From Bacteroidales bacterium UBA5349 (GTDB lineage: Bacteria; Bacteroidota; Bacteroidia; Bacteroidales; Tenuifilaceae): a stretch of DNA of 50,378 nt. Each line of letters begins with the position of its first letter. Positions within the stretch are counted from its first letter, which is position 1. This document shows positions 26,993 through 36,412 of the stretch, piece after piece. The stretch is taken from contig DHQB01000027.1 in the NCBI GenBank assembly GCA_002410065.1, positions 246,969 to 297,346 on the forward strand, given 5' to 3'. The notes under the pieces are model-generated. The model was not told the DNA's origin. It searched no databases and saw only the letters and a list, made by a program, of their open reading frames with translations. The position numbers were made by a program, and so were the translations under genes.

Positions 26993-27944
26993 TTACCACA
27001 AGGTAAACAATATAGCCAATGTAAATGGCAACAAAAAGTCCACCTTCCTTCCGATCGATCCTTCGACCCGATCCTGCTAATGCAAAAGTAAAGAGAAGGA
27101 TGCTGGCCAAGCAGGTTACCAGAATATCGATGTTGGCCGATGGGTAAAATGGCAATGGGCGTATTATGCTTGAAAACCCTAGAATTAAAAACACATTGAG
27201 AATATTTGATCCAAGCACATTTCCTATGGCAATATCGGAGTTTCCCTTATATGCTGCAACCACAGAGGTAACCAATTCGGGCAGGGAAGTGCCTATTGCT
27301 ACAATGGTTAAACCAATTAGAGCATCGGAAACCCCCAAGGATTTTGCTATGCTAACCGATGAGTCAACAATTAGCTTACCTCCAAAGTACAGTCCTACAA
27401 TTCCTCCCAAAACCATAAGGATAGTAACATAGGTTTTTCTGACCTTAATATCCTCCACCGAGGGATGTGCATTGGATTTTGCAGAAATGAAGGTGTAGAA
27501 TAAAAAAACCGATAAAAAGGAGAGTAAGATTAAGCCATCGGAAACGGAAAGAATTGATTGGCTCGAGTTATCAATAAGCATATCGTTAGCCAAAATAAAA
27601 AGCACTACAGCAGCAAGAAGGCTAAAGGGAACTTCGATGCGAATGGTTGAACTATGCAAATTTAGTGGCTTGATTAAAGCCGCCAAACCAACAACAAGTA
27701 GAATGTTAAACGTGTTGCTCCCCACTATGTTCCCAATAGCCAGGCCACTATTGCCTGTATGTGAGGCCATTATGTTTACAACAAACTCAGGCATCGATGT
27801 ACCAAAGGCCACAACGGTTAATCCAATAGTAAAAGCCGATATGCCCAATTTGGCTGCAATTGAAGAGGCTCCATCAACCAACCAATTTGCCCCTAAAATA
27901 AGGAGGGTTAACCCAATTATGAGTATTATAATATCAACTAGCAT
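26985..27944 (-). CDS. Na+/Ca2+ exchanger family (CaCA) antiporter, YrbG-like
   Basis: A 319-residue, ten-helix inner-membrane protein built from two inverted repeats. Each repeat has the ion-binding alpha motif: GTSMPEFVVN with GSNTFNILLV in the first half, and GTSLPELVTS with GSNILNVFLI in the second. The Glu in each GTSxPE is the key cation ligand. It probably exports Ca2+ (or handles K+/Na+) using the sodium gradient, which fits with the sodium-pumping decarboxylase later in the window. Length and repeat structure are normal for prokaryotic members. Confidence 0.92.
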   Translation of the reverse strand: MLVDIIILIIGLTLLILGANWLVDGASSIAAKLGISAFTIGLTVVAFGTSMPEFVVNIMASHTGNSGLAIGNIVGSNTFNILLVVGLAALIKPLNLHSSTIRIEVPFSLLAAVVLFILANDMLIDNSSQSILSVSDGLILLSFLSVFLFYTFISAKSNAHPSVEDIKVRKTYVTILMVLGGIVGLYFGGKLIVDSSVSIAKSLGVSDALIGLTIVAIGTSLPELVTSVVAAYKGNSDIAIGNVLGSNILNVFLILGFSSIIRPLPFYPSANIDILVTCLASILLFTFALAGSGRRIDRKEGGLFVAIYIGYIVYLVVNA

Positions 27945-28131
27945 GTGTTCGAGTTATTTTAATATATGCTGATTTTGATGCAAAGATTGCAATTAGTTTT
28001 TAAAACAACTACAAGGAGCGATGGTAAGCTTCTCTAAAATTTAATGCTTTTTATAACGTGTAAGTTTACTATAATAGCCAAAAGGTATGTAAAGATTTGT
28101 AAATTTGCTTCCAAAATAAATATCAATCAAC

Positions 28132-29883
28132 TTGAAACGAATAGTTGCCCTAAGCTTTTTCTTCATTTTTTTAGTAAGTCTCTTCTTTCCAAGATGTGCG
28201 GTTATAGTTGCCCCAACTGGAGGGCCAAAGGATACACTTGCACCGGTTATGCTAAAAAGCGTTCCAACGCTAAATGCTACAGGGTTTAAGAAGGATAAAA
28301 TAGTGCTCACCTTCGATGAGTATGTTAAACTCGATAAGTTAAGCCAAAAACTGGTACTCTCGCCACCTCAGGAGCGGCTTCCAGAGACAAGGATAAAGGG
28401 AAAATCTCTGGAGATTAAATTTTTCGAGCCTCTTGCCGATAGCACAACCTACACGCTATATTTTGCCGATGCTATACAGGATAATAATGAGGGTAACCCC
28501 ATTGATAATTTTGAGTTTGCATTTTCAACAGGACCATACATCGATTCGCTTAGGTATACTGGCAGGGTTATAGATGCCTTTACGCTTGAGCCGCAAGAGG
28601 GCGTTTTTGTGATGTTTTATAGTGAAAATATCGATTCGGTGCCAATTATTCAACGGCCACGATATATCACAAAAACCAATAAATCAGGTGTATTTTATTT
28701 AAGCAATCTTAAGCTGCGCGATTACAAAATATTTGCTCTTCGCGATGCAAATTCCAACTATCTTTTCGATCAGGTGTCTGAGGACATTGCCTTTAGCAAA
28801 GAGGTTGTTGAACGAGGCAAGTTAACAAACCCAGCCGATAGACCCGTTCCCGCAGATAGCCTTCAAATTCTAAGGCTTTTTAAGGAGAAGAGCAAAGTGC
28901 AGGCCCTAATCGATTATTCTCGCCCTCAACGTCGGAGAGTAAAGCTTGGGTTTACACAAAAGCCTATAGGTAAGGTTGATATAAAGCCCATTGGTTATGA
29001 TGTGGATAGCACTGAACTATGGTTTTTACGTGGAACTAATATTATTGGCGACTCGCTCGATTTTTGGATAACCCAATCCAACATGAGCGCAAACGATAGC
29101 CTGCTGGCAGAGGTAACCTACCTAAAAACCGATTCGTTGTTGAACCTTGTGCAGCAAACTGATACGCTCAGGCTTTTTTATACCGATGTTACAAAAAAAC
29201 CAACAGAGAAACGTGGTAAAAAGGATAGCGATAAAGAGGAGATGAAAAAGGTGCCTAGCCAGCCGGTTAAAACTTCGTTTAGGGCTGGCGATAATGTTCT
29301 ACCCAATCAGCCATTAGTCCTTCAATTTAGTATGCCTCAACTATCAATTGACACATCGCTAATTATGCTTACCAACACTACCGATAGCATTACTGTTCCG
29401 CTACCGCTACTAAAAAAGGATTCGCTCGATCCTCGTGTTTACACGCTAAATTACAGTTGGAAAAATGTTGTGAACTATAGGTTTGATGCACTACCTGGAG
29501 CATTTATCAACTTAGATAGCATTGCTAACGATACTTTATCGGTAAACTTTAGAGGTGCAAACCCCGAATCATTCGGTATAATCAACCTAAATATAGGAGG
29601 AGTAAGCCATAACGTTGTAATTCATCTTTTGGATGGGAAGGATAACGTGATTGATAAAAAAGTAGTTGAGGCTGATGGTAAGGTAATATTCGACTACATA
29701 AAACCTGCAACCTATAAACTTAGGTTTATTGTTGATGAGAACCAGAATGGGGAGTGGGATACAGGCCAATACCTTGAGGGGAAACAACCTGAAAGGGTTT
29801 ACTTTTATGAGGATGAATTAGAGAAAAGGGAAATTCAGGTGAGAGCGAATTGGGAGTACGACCTTATCTATAAACTAAAATAG
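28132..29883 (+). CDS. Ig-like (Big_5/SbsA type) domain lipoprotein
   Basis: A 583-residue surface lipoprotein. The signal peptide ends in LFFPRC (Cys22) and is followed by the family pattern APTGGPKDTLAPV. Residues about 35-130 form a bacterial Ig-like domain (KIVLTFDEYVKL, TTYTLYFADAIQDNNEGNPI, FEFAFSTGPY). Later parts are further beta-sandwich segments (RYTGRVIDAFTLEPQEGV; YKLRFIVDENQNGEWDTGQY). The start is a TTG, since an in-frame TAA lies at 28117-28119. A TAAATTTG -7-like box sits at 28100-28107, which would make the leader very short. First gene of a four-gene plus-strand run; the stop is 7 bp before the next start. Confidence 0.78.
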   Translation: MKRIVALSFFFIFLVSLFFPRCAVIVAPTGGPKDTLAPVMLKSVPTLNATGFKKDKIVLTFDEYVKLDKLSQKLVLSPPQERLPETRIKGKSLEIKFFEPLADSTTYTLYFADAIQDNNEGNPIDNFEFAFSTGPYIDSLRYTGRVIDAFTLEPQEGVFVMFYSENIDSVPIIQRPRYITKTNKSGVFYLSNLKLRDYKIFALRDANSNYLFDQVSEDIAFSKEVVERGKLTNPADRPVPADSLQILRLFKEKSKVQALIDYSRPQRRRVKLGFTQKPIGKVDIKPIGYDVDSTELWFLRGTNIIGDSLDFWITQSNMSANDSLLAEVTYLKTDSLLNLVQQTDTLRLFYTDVTKKPTEKRGKKDSDKEEMKKVPSQPVKTSFRAGDNVLPNQPLVLQFSMPQLSIDTSLIMLTNTTDSITVPLPLLKKDSLDPRVYTLNYSWKNVVNYRFDALPGAFINLDSIANDTLSVNFRGANPESFGIINLNIGGVSHNVVIHLLDGKDNVIDKKVVEADGKVIFDYIKPATYKLRFIVDENQNGEWDTGQYLEGKQPERVYFYEDELEKREIQVRANWEYDLIYKLK

Positions 29884-29890
29884 TTGTACT

Positions 29891-30211
29891 ATGTCAGTTG
29901 TAATGAATTTTGCCATGTTTCCAACCCGAAAAAACGAGAGCTTAAGCCCATACGTAGCTGAGATGGTAAAAAGCATTCGATCTAGTGGATTTGAGAGCCA
30001 ACTTACATCCATGGGTACAATTGTTGAAACGGATACCCTTGGCGAAGCGCTTCTGGTAATTGATAATGCCTATAAAACTTTAGAGGATAGCTGCGATAGG
30101 GTTTATATTACAGTGAACATTGATATTAGAAAAAGTGAGAAGGGACGTATCCACTCAAAAATTGATTCGGTGGAGAAGAAAATTTACCCTGATATACTCA
30201 GGACGGAATAG
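29891..30211 (+). CDS. Thiamine-binding protein, MTH1187/UPF0045 family
   Basis: A 106-residue single-domain protein matching the MTH1187/YkoF-like small thiamine-binding fold. The opening MSVVMNFAMFPT, the LTSMGTIVETDTLGEALLVI segment and the KIDSVEKKI tail are typical. Members are cytoplasmic homotetramers that bind thiamine or related pyrimidines; their role is unclear. It sits 7 bp after the Ig-like lipoprotein gene and 23 bp before the barrel gene, but shares no evident pathway with them. Confidence 0.85.
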   Translation: MSVVMNFAMFPTRKNESLSPYVAEMVKSIRSSGFESQLTSMGTIVETDTLGEALLVIDNAYKTLEDSCDRVYITVNIDIRKSEKGRIHSKIDSVEKKIYPDILRTE

Positions 30212-30234
30212 CCCTATGAAAAGTATTTAGTGCA

Positions 30235-30960
30235 ATGAAGAATAAAAAAATATTAATCCTGTTGTTGGTAATTCTTCCATTTGCAGTGCAATCGCAGCTG
30301 CACGTTGGAATTAGGGGGGGGTATAGCATCTCATCGGTTGCCTTTATCCCCAGCTATAAGCAGCATTCCCTCTACGACTGGCCTTTTGATGCAGGTATTG
30401 TATTTAAGTATTTTGATTTAGAGTACTTTGGATTTCAGGGCGAGATTAATGTAACACAACGCGGATATCGCTTGCCTTTAAGCGATGAAAATACCCTGGA
30501 TGATATAAAACATTACAAACGAATTTCAACCTATGCTGAGATTCCACTCTTTATGCAGATTAGGGCAAAGTACAACAATATTTTTATCCACTTTAATGCG
30601 GGTGTAACAGCATCGTACATGCTAAACTCTTACCACGGATCAGATACATCCGGGACTTATCAGATGCAGAAGTATGAAATGAATATCCTTCGTGATAATT
30701 CGTTTGATTATGGGCTGATGGGAGGCTTGGGTGTAGGATACGATTTTAAGTTTGGAACAATACAGGTAGAGGCTCGCTATCATTATGGTTTAGGCGACTT
30801 GTACTACCATAAATTTGAGGGTAACCCAATGCGATCGCCAATGCGTTTGCAAAATATATCTTTTACCTATCTTTACAATATCTCTTCGCTATTTGAGAAG
30901 CGAAAAGAGGCTAAACAGATTATAGGAAAGAATCAAGATACCAACATCGAAAAGAAGTAA
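30235..30960 (+). CDS. Outer-membrane beta-barrel protein, PorT-like
   Basis: A 241-residue exported protein with a signal peptide ending in VQSQ, followed by alternating strands of a small eight-stranded-type barrel (LHVGIRGGYSISSVAF; GFQGEINVTQRGYRL; YAEIPLFMQIRAKYNNIFIHFNAGVTASYML; GLMGGLGVGYDFKFGTIQVEARYHYGL). This pattern belongs to the Bacteroidota porin/PorT-like family. PorT itself is a T9SS component, but the family is large and I cannot claim orthology. Its C-terminus is charged (FEKRKEAKQI), so the last strand is not at the very end. It is 4 bp from the rlpA gene. Confidence 0.75.
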   Translation: MKNKKILILLLVILPFAVQSQLHVGIRGGYSISSVAFIPSYKQHSLYDWPFDAGIVFKYFDLEYFGFQGEINVTQRGYRLPLSDENTLDDIKHYKRISTYAEIPLFMQIRAKYNNIFIHFNAGVTASYMLNSYHGSDTSGTYQMQKYEMNILRDNSFDYGLMGGLGVGYDFKFGTIQVEARYHYGLGDLYYHKFEGNPMRSPMRLQNISFTYLYNISSLFEKRKEAKQIIGKNQDTNIEKK

Positions 30961-30964
30961 TACC

Positions 30965-31780
30965 ATGAGAACACTAGTTCTATCAGTTTGCCTAATTTTA
31001 TTCTCGCCCTTTGTATTTGCTCAATCAGGTTACGTTCAGGAGGGCAAAGCATCGTTTTATGCCGATAAGTTTGAGGGGAGAACAACAGCCTCGGGCGAAA
31101 GGTACAGCCATAGCAAAAGCACTTGTGCTCACCTCTCGTTACCCTTTGGAACACTGGTGAGGGTTACCAACCTTAGCAATAGCAAGACCGTAATTGTTCG
31201 CGTTAATGATAGGGGTCCGTTTGTACCCAATCGTATTATCGATCTTAGCCATTCTGCCGCCGCTAAGCTGGATTTTACTAAATCAGGAATTGCTGATGTA
31301 AAGATTGAGGTAATTGATGATGATGGGGGTGCGCTTGCGCAGGAATCATCAGTGCAATACTCTCCACCTCAACCATCGCAGGCGGCAAAACATCCAAATA
31401 ATCAACCCACTTCAGCAACCATTAAAGAGCCACAAAAAGGGCCAATTGAGGTTGCTCCAAAACCTCCAAAACCTGTACCTGCCCCAGTACTCATTAGTAC
31501 CGAAGCAAGCGAGCTGTACGAGCTAAAAGTAATGCGTCTTAACCCACAAGGATTCGCAGTACAGATTGGTAGCTACAAGGAACTTGTTAACCTACTGCGC
31601 ATTGCCGACGACCTTAAAACATCTATTAAAGAGGATGTTAGGGTACAGGTGGCAACCCTACATGGGGAAAAGATATACCGTTTAATGGTTGGTGGTTTTC
31701 CTTCACGCCGCGAAGCAGATGTTCTTAAGCGAAAAGTTGTGCAGGTTTACCCCGATTGCTTTGTGGTGGAGTTGAAGTAG
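30965..31780 (+). CDS. rlpA: RlpA-like septal lytic protein with SPOR domain
   Basis: A 271-residue periplasmic protein. After the signal peptide (about 1-21) comes a double-psi beta-barrel RlpA domain, about 25-105: GKASFYADKFEGRTTASGE, CAHLSLPFGTLVRVTN and the catalytic-Asp motif NDRGPF, followed by IDLSHSAAAKL. A Pro-rich linker (about 125-175) leads to a C-terminal SPOR domain (FAVQIGSYKE, then YRLMVGGFPSRREAD) that binds denuded glycan strands at the division site. RlpA cleaves septal peptidoglycan lacking stem peptides. It is the last gene of the four-gene run and converges with the next minus-strand gene. Confidence 0.93.
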   Translation: MRTLVLSVCLILFSPFVFAQSGYVQEGKASFYADKFEGRTTASGERYSHSKSTCAHLSLPFGTLVRVTNLSNSKTVIVRVNDRGPFVPNRIIDLSHSAAAKLDFTKSGIADVKIEVIDDDGGALAQESSVQYSPPQPSQAAKHPNNQPTSATIKEPQKGPIEVAPKPPKPVPAPVLISTEASELYELKVMRLNPQGFAVQIGSYKELVNLLRIADDLKTSIKEDVRVQVATLHGEKIYRLMVGGFPSRREADVLKRKVVQVYPDCFVVELK

Positions 31781-31785
31781 ATTTT

Positions 31786-33054
31786 TTACTTCCCAAACCT
31801 AAATTTTAAGGAAAGTCCTCCATACCTAATGCGGAGGTTTGTGCTTGTAATATCATGCATTGGGAGTTGGATAAAGGGCTCCACAAGCATAGTATTGGTT
31901 TTGCCAATGGGGAAAGAGTATCCGGCAGAAAGGTTTGCCAGTCCAAAGTAATCCACACGACTAAAAGCCCCATACTCATCTTCAATATTAGTAGTTGTGT
32001 AATTTGTTTCTATTGAAATTTCTCCTGTGGAACTATCTATGTTCTCCGTTCTGTATACATTATGTAAGGTGCCACTAAAATGCTGATTTAAGTATACCAT
32101 GGTTGATGCACCAGCAGAAACGAATAGTTTACTACGATTTTTTTCGCTTATGTTGAATACAATGTTGATTGGAATTTCCATGGCAACAATATCCATACTT
32201 GTCTCAGCAGACAATACATCTCCAGACATGCCATTCATAGTTGGGGCTGAAAACATATAATCATTCCCGTTCGAAATACTCTGCATTTCATAGGCGTGCT
32301 TTGCCAGAGCTAAGCCTGGGCGTATGGATATCCTATTGGTTAACTTGTGCTCTGCATAAACTCCTACTGAAACGCCTGGTGAACTCGATACCATATCACC
32401 AATGCTGGCCATAATTCCGGAAAGACCAGCAAAGAAACTTGTTTTTTTAGCTTTTTTGATCTCTGCTTCAGGTTCTTTAAATGCCAATAGCGTTGTTCCC
32501 TTTTGGATAACTACCGGATTCTCATAATTTACTTCTATTGAATCGTTGGTAGTTGTAGTTAAGTTATTTACATCATTTTTGCCGCTATTAATTTCAGCTA
32601 ATGTTGAGTCTAAAATCCTTGGTTCAACTACCTCAGCAACTATATCGCGTGATTGTAAAATATCAACCGTTTCGGTTGATTGCTCTACCACATTGATTGT
32701 TCGTTTTTTAGAGGTTACGAGCGGCTCTTTTATAGTTTTCGGAACTAGTTCTTTCCTAATAGTCGGATTTTTATGAAGTGGGCCAGCCGTTTGGGTAGTA
32801 TCAATCATCATTACCCTAGCCAATTCTGTGTTTTGTTGATTTTCGAGTGCTTTATAGGTTATAAATCCACCAATTGATAGGAGTATTGCCACAGATGCAG
32901 CCTTAGCCCACAGGGGTATAATTAACCCTAACCATCTCGTTTTGGATTTCTTTTGATGAAATGAATTCCAAGCAGAATCGGCCAAATGATCAGCATTATA
33001 GCTGTCAAAGGCATTATTTATCTGTTCTTTAAAATTATCGTCAAATTGCTTCAT
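31786..33054 (-). CDS. Sigma-linked membrane protein with C-terminal outer-membrane-barrel domain
   Basis: 422 residues with an unusual layout. Residues 1-40 are a short soluble part (FDSYNADHLADSAWNSFHQKK), as in Bacteroidota anti-sigma factors. One membrane segment follows (AASVAILLSIGGFITYKAL, about 51-70). A polar linker runs to about 200, and then an outer-membrane-type beta-barrel domain (VSVGVYAEHKLTNRISIRPGLALAKHAYEM; ... GGLSLKFRFGK at the end). Its start overlaps the ECF sigma gene by 14 bp, so it is probably the regulator of that sigma factor. I infer a protein bridging inner and outer membranes, or a processed one. Not a classical FecR-type anti-sigma. Confidence 0.68.
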   Translation of the reverse strand: MKQFDDNFKEQINNAFDSYNADHLADSAWNSFHQKKSKTRWLGLIIPLWAKAASVAILLSIGGFITYKALENQQNTELARVMMIDTTQTAGPLHKNPTIRKELVPKTIKEPLVTSKKRTINVVEQSTETVDILQSRDIVAEVVEPRILDSTLAEINSGKNDVNNLTTTTNDSIEVNYENPVVIQKGTTLLAFKEPEAEIKKAKKTSFFAGLSGIMASIGDMVSSSPGVSVGVYAEHKLTNRISIRPGLALAKHAYEMQSISNGNDYMFSAPTMNGMSGDVLSAETSMDIVAMEIPINIVFNISEKNRSKLFVSAGASTMVYLNQHFSGTLHNVYRTENIDSSTGEISIETNYTTTNIEDEYGAFSRVDYFGLANLSAGYSFPIGKTNTMLVEPFIQLPMHDITSTNLRIRYGGLSLKFRFGK

Positions 33055-33628
33055 GACGCTTCTCCTTGGGATTTATATGTTTGCTATATAGTATTCGTAA
33101 CATTTTTTTTGCTCTTGTTAAAGTCGATCGTGATGTGGATTCTGTTACTCCAAGCATCTCACCAATCTCTTTGTGCGAGTAACCCTCAATCTCATAAAGG
33201 TTAAAGGTTATTTTGTGTGCTTCAGGAAGTTCATCGTAAAGTTTAAGAATATCCTCTACTGATAAATCCGATTCGATTGTTGGCTCCTGATCTTCCATTT
33301 CATCCAAATAGCTAATAGATAACGTAGCATCGTGCTTTGCACTTCTCCTATAGCTATCAATGGATGTATTCACCAGAATTTTTGCATACCATGTTTTAAA
33401 TGGCTTAGCGCTATCGTATGTCTCCAGGTTCTCCAACACCTTCATAAATCCATCGTTAACAACCTCTATCGCCTCAGTGCTACTTTTGGTATACCTAATG
33501 CAAATAGACATGGCATAGGAGAAGTATCGCTTGTACAGCAACTCCTGACTTTTTTTATCGTCAGAAAGGCAACCGCCAATTAACTCTGAATCTGAGAGTT
33601 CAAAATTCTCTTTTCTTTTCCAAGCCAT
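33041..33628 (-). CDS. ECF-type RNA polymerase sigma factor
   Basis: A 195-residue sigma-70 family protein of ECF size. Region 2 lies at about 25-95 (LLYKRYFSYAMSICIRYTKSSTEAIEVVNDGFMKVLENLETYD, with the region 2.4-like KPFKTWYAKILVNTSIDSYRR). Region 4 lies at about 130-180 with the HTH EGYSHKEIGEMLGVTESTSR. No region 1.1 or 3. It overlaps the TM-barrel gene, which suggests a sigma/anti-sigma pair for envelope control. A TACCTTTA box about 20 bp upstream resembles the -7 element. Whether it is a PorX/PorY-linked sigma cannot be decided from this window. Confidence 0.92.
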   Translation of the reverse strand: MAWKRKENFELSDSELIGGCLSDDKKSQELLYKRYFSYAMSICIRYTKSSTEAIEVVNDGFMKVLENLETYDSAKPFKTWYAKILVNTSIDSYRRSAKHDATLSISYLDEMEDQEPTIESDLSVEDILKLYDELPEAHKITFNLYEIEGYSHKEIGEMLGVTESTSRSTLTRAKKMLRILYSKHINPKEKRHEAI

Positions 33629-33715
33629 TGTAAAAGATTAAATCGAACACTAAAGGTAGCCAAATTAAGCCCGATTTAATTTCGAGGGTAAGCACAATTT
33701 TCAAAGAACCTCAAG

Positions 33716-34303
33716 CTAAAACCTATAGCTTACTCCAGCCCGAATGCCCGATTCAAAAATTCTCTCATGGTACTTGTTGATTGAGAAGGGAACAAGTGAG
33801 TGGAACGAAAGTATTGGATTAACAAAAACCCCAATACCCTGCTTAAATCGATACTGTGCACCAAAACCAGCCATTGCCCCAATTCCGGTTTGATTGTCAG
33901 TACACTGTGCTTCATTAAAGTCTAAATCGAGTAGAACCCCCGTAGAAATAAAGAAGTATTTTAAAAAATTCACCCTAATTGCCACAGGTATTGATACAAG
34001 GTATGCCTCCTCGATTTTAGGGGCAACTAGAATGTTCGGGTCAACAATAGAAGCTGTGAACTTAAACTTGTGGTACCCAAAATCAAGTCCAGATTGCAAA
34101 TCAAGCCATCTATTTATTGGCTTTAAATAACCTAGTGAGAATGAGTAAAATTCTTGCCCAGTAGAGCTGCCGGCACCAACTAGTGAAGTGAATTGTATTA
34201 AATCACTTTCACCAGTCCCAAAGGATAGGTAAATCTCTCCTTTTTCCTGAGAGAATAAGTTAAGCCCAATGAATATGAGCACTACAAGAATTATTTTTTT
34301 CAT
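33716..34303 (-). CDS. Small outer-membrane beta-barrel protein
   Basis: A 195-residue exported protein with a signal peptide (LVVLIFIGLNLFSQ) and repeated amphipathic strands (YSFSLGYLKPINRWLDLQSGLDFGYHKF; VAIRVNFLKYFFISTGVLLDLDF; GVFVNPILSFHSL), ending in an aromatic residue (AGVSYRF) as expected for BamA recognition. No specific family is visible. It is the third gene of the run 36340-33716, 15 bp after its neighbour. Confidence 0.72.
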   Translation of the reverse strand: MKKIILVVLIFIGLNLFSQEKGEIYLSFGTGESDLIQFTSLVGAGSSTGQEFYSFSLGYLKPINRWLDLQSGLDFGYHKFKFTASIVDPNILVAPKIEEAYLVSIPVAIRVNFLKYFFISTGVLLDLDFNEAQCTDNQTGIGAMAGFGAQYRFKQGIGVFVNPILSFHSLVPFSINKYHERIFESGIRAGVSYRF

Positions 34304-34318
34304 AAAAAGGTGTCTAAT

Positions 34319-35059
34319 TTATCTAAAAATAAAACCTAGCTGTAATTCTATACGCTGGAAAGTAGTTTCGAACTCTGTTGTTGTTGAGCCTCCCCACCAG
34401 TCGTTGCGACGAAAAGTTGTAACTTTTTGATATCGATAGCCAATCCCGATGGTAACAGCAGCCTTTTGCCAGGTATACATAGCAATGCCTACTCCAGCGT
34501 TGAAAAGAAAACCACCTTTTGAATCGGTAATGGGTTCGTAGTAGTAATTGTTTTGAGTTTCATCCTCAAGGAGTGCGAATCCGTAGCCTGTTTTTAGGTA
34601 GGTATAGGGCGAAATTCTCGAATTTATAGGATGATAGTTAATTTCAGCATAAAGTGGAATAACGGGAACATCCAAATGCTCAATTCCAGAGCCAATCCCC
34701 AAACTTAATCCATTGGAGAGTTGGTACCCATTGGATAAATGAAAACTCATATTGTAGGCATTGCCCAAATCGTTTTTGCCAACCAAAACACTGGTTGTGA
34801 AGTGGATGAAATATCCCTTGTTTTTCGATAGGGTTTGATCATTGTTTTCAAATGCTTTAATAGCTAGCACATCACCCTTTTTAATACTAAGGATTTGGTT
34901 GTCGAGAATTTTTACTTCAAGAATATCCAAAGAGTCGGAAACGATGATTCCCGATAACCGGGAACCATCGTTCAGGGTGATAAGTTGCTTGGGTTTTTCC
35001 TGCCCAATGCACCATAATGAAAGAAGAAGAGCAAATACTGCTGCTATTAATCTTATCAT
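34319..35059 (-). CDS. Outer-membrane beta-barrel protein with N-terminal SH3-like strand unit
   Basis: 246 residues. After a signal peptide (IAAVFALLLSLWCIGQ) come a short beta unit (LITLNDGSRLSGIIVSDSLDILEVKI) of the kind seen in Bacteroidota envelope proteins and then a small barrel (GNAYNMSFHLSNGYQLSNG; PLYAEINYHPINS; GIGYRYQKVTTF; IELQLGFIFR, ending in an aromatic-basic pair). The start codon directly follows the stop of the LVIVD-repeat gene (TAA then ATG), so translation is probably coupled. Function unknown. Confidence 0.7.
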   Translation of the reverse strand: MIRLIAAVFALLLSLWCIGQEKPKQLITLNDGSRLSGIIVSDSLDILEVKILDNQILSIKKGDVLAIKAFENNDQTLSKNKGYFIHFTTSVLVGKNDLGNAYNMSFHLSNGYQLSNGLSLGIGSGIEHLDVPVIPLYAEINYHPINSRISPYTYLKTGYGFALLEDETQNNYYYEPITDSKGGFLFNAGVGIAMYTWQKAAVTIGIGYRYQKVTTFRRNDWWGGSTTTEFETTFQRIELQLGFIFR

Positions 35060-36340
35060 TTATTCTTTAATTATCGGTAAGTAGCTAATCTGTATTATAT
35101 TGCTCGGGTCGCTATAGTCGTATTGGTAAATGCCTCCAGGTCCAACCAACATCAGCACCCCGTTTAATGGGATCACATCAAAGGTGTCAAAATCAGGATA
35201 GTGGGCAATTTGGTTTGTGAGAATTGCCATTGGGTCAGTTTTATAGTAGATTTTCAATCCTGCTGCTCCATCGCAAATAAATAGTAGGTTGCCATCAACA
35301 CCCAATCCGTGAGGGTTGAACATTGGATACGACTTAACCAGATATGGATTCTCAATAGATGATATATCAATTACCTCGAGAAGATTATCTCCATTTGCGC
35401 AAACAGCTCCTGTGCGCAGGGTTACGTATGCATACTGCCCGTCAACAACCACTGGATCGCAAGCGGTAATATGATCGTATGACGATATTTGCCTTGGCAT
35501 TTCTTGATTATCGAGCCCAAAAATTAGCATTCCCGTAGTTGTTCCAATAAACAGTTTATCCTCAAGGCGGAAAAGGGTTTCCATTTGGCGTGCTACATCA
35601 ACGCTATCAATTACAGTCATTTGAAGAGTTGATTCAACATCAACAGTTTTTAGTCTGTAGGGCTGAGCAATGAGGTATAGGTACTGCTCGTTGAGCATAA
35701 ATCGAGCCATTGAACCACCAATACCTGCTCCGCCAGTCCAGTTTCCTCCTTCGGAATTGCCCATTGCTAAAAAATCCAAATTACCCCTATAAAGCCAACC
35801 TCCATTGCCGTTGGCATCGCGCTCCTCGGTTATGGTTTCTACTTCCCAACCCACAATAACTCCTTTTGACCGGTCTACCATTGCATAGGGAAACCAAATA
35901 TCGCCCTCGGGAACAATCTCAGGGAATACATTCTCAATGCGATTTATCTCAACAGGGTTGTTCACATCCGTAATATCAATGGCTAATAGGTCAATATAGC
36001 TATCGGCAAAAAGGATATTGTTACGAATGGCCATATCAACATTTCCCATAATCTCATAGAATGCTATTTTCTGTGGATTTGAGGGATCGGTGTTGTTAAT
36101 AACGTGAATGCCTTTACCCACTTCATTTATAAACAGATATCCATCCTTAAAGTACATTTTACCGGGTTGGGATATTTCCTCAGTTTCACTCTTTTTGAAG
36201 CTGGTTCTGAAATCTTCAAACGACATGTAAATGGGTACATTGGCATCGTAAGTAATGCGCATCACAGTTTTATCGGTGCATCTAGTTGTTGCTACGGCAA
36301 CAAACAGGAATAGTATTGTGGCTTTGACTAGGGATTTCAT
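35060..36340 (-). CDS. LVIVD-repeat beta-propeller lipoprotein
   Basis: 426 residues with a lipoprotein signal (VAVATTRC, Cys21). The mature protein contains LVIVD-type repeats, short blocks of the form I.VIN..DPSNP..I (GIHVINNTDPSNPQKIAFY; LLAIDITDVNNPVEI; LLEVIDISSIENPYLVKSY; YQYDYSDPSNIIQI), which build a beta-propeller on the cell surface or in the periplasm. No catalytic motif. It opens a three-gene minus-strand run with two barrel genes, which may form one envelope assembly. The role is unknown. Confidence 0.82.
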   Translation of the reverse strand: MKSLVKATILFLFVAVATTRCTDKTVMRITYDANVPIYMSFEDFRTSFKKSETEEISQPGKMYFKDGYLFINEVGKGIHVINNTDPSNPQKIAFYEIMGNVDMAIRNNILFADSYIDLLAIDITDVNNPVEINRIENVFPEIVPEGDIWFPYAMVDRSKGVIVGWEVETITEERDANGNGGWLYRGNLDFLAMGNSEGGNWTGGAGIGGSMARFMLNEQYLYLIAQPYRLKTVDVESTLQMTVIDSVDVARQMETLFRLEDKLFIGTTTGMLIFGLDNQEMPRQISSYDHITACDPVVVDGQYAYVTLRTGAVCANGDNLLEVIDISSIENPYLVKSYPMFNPHGLGVDGNLLFICDGAAGLKIYYKTDPMAILTNQIAHYPDFDTFDVIPLNGVLMLVGPGGIYQYDYSDPSNIIQISYLPIIKE

Positions 36341-36412
36341 AGGATACTGTTTTTTAGTTAGTTGGGGTTTTAAATTTTGAATTGAGTTACCAATTTGGCG
36401 ACTATAAAACTA

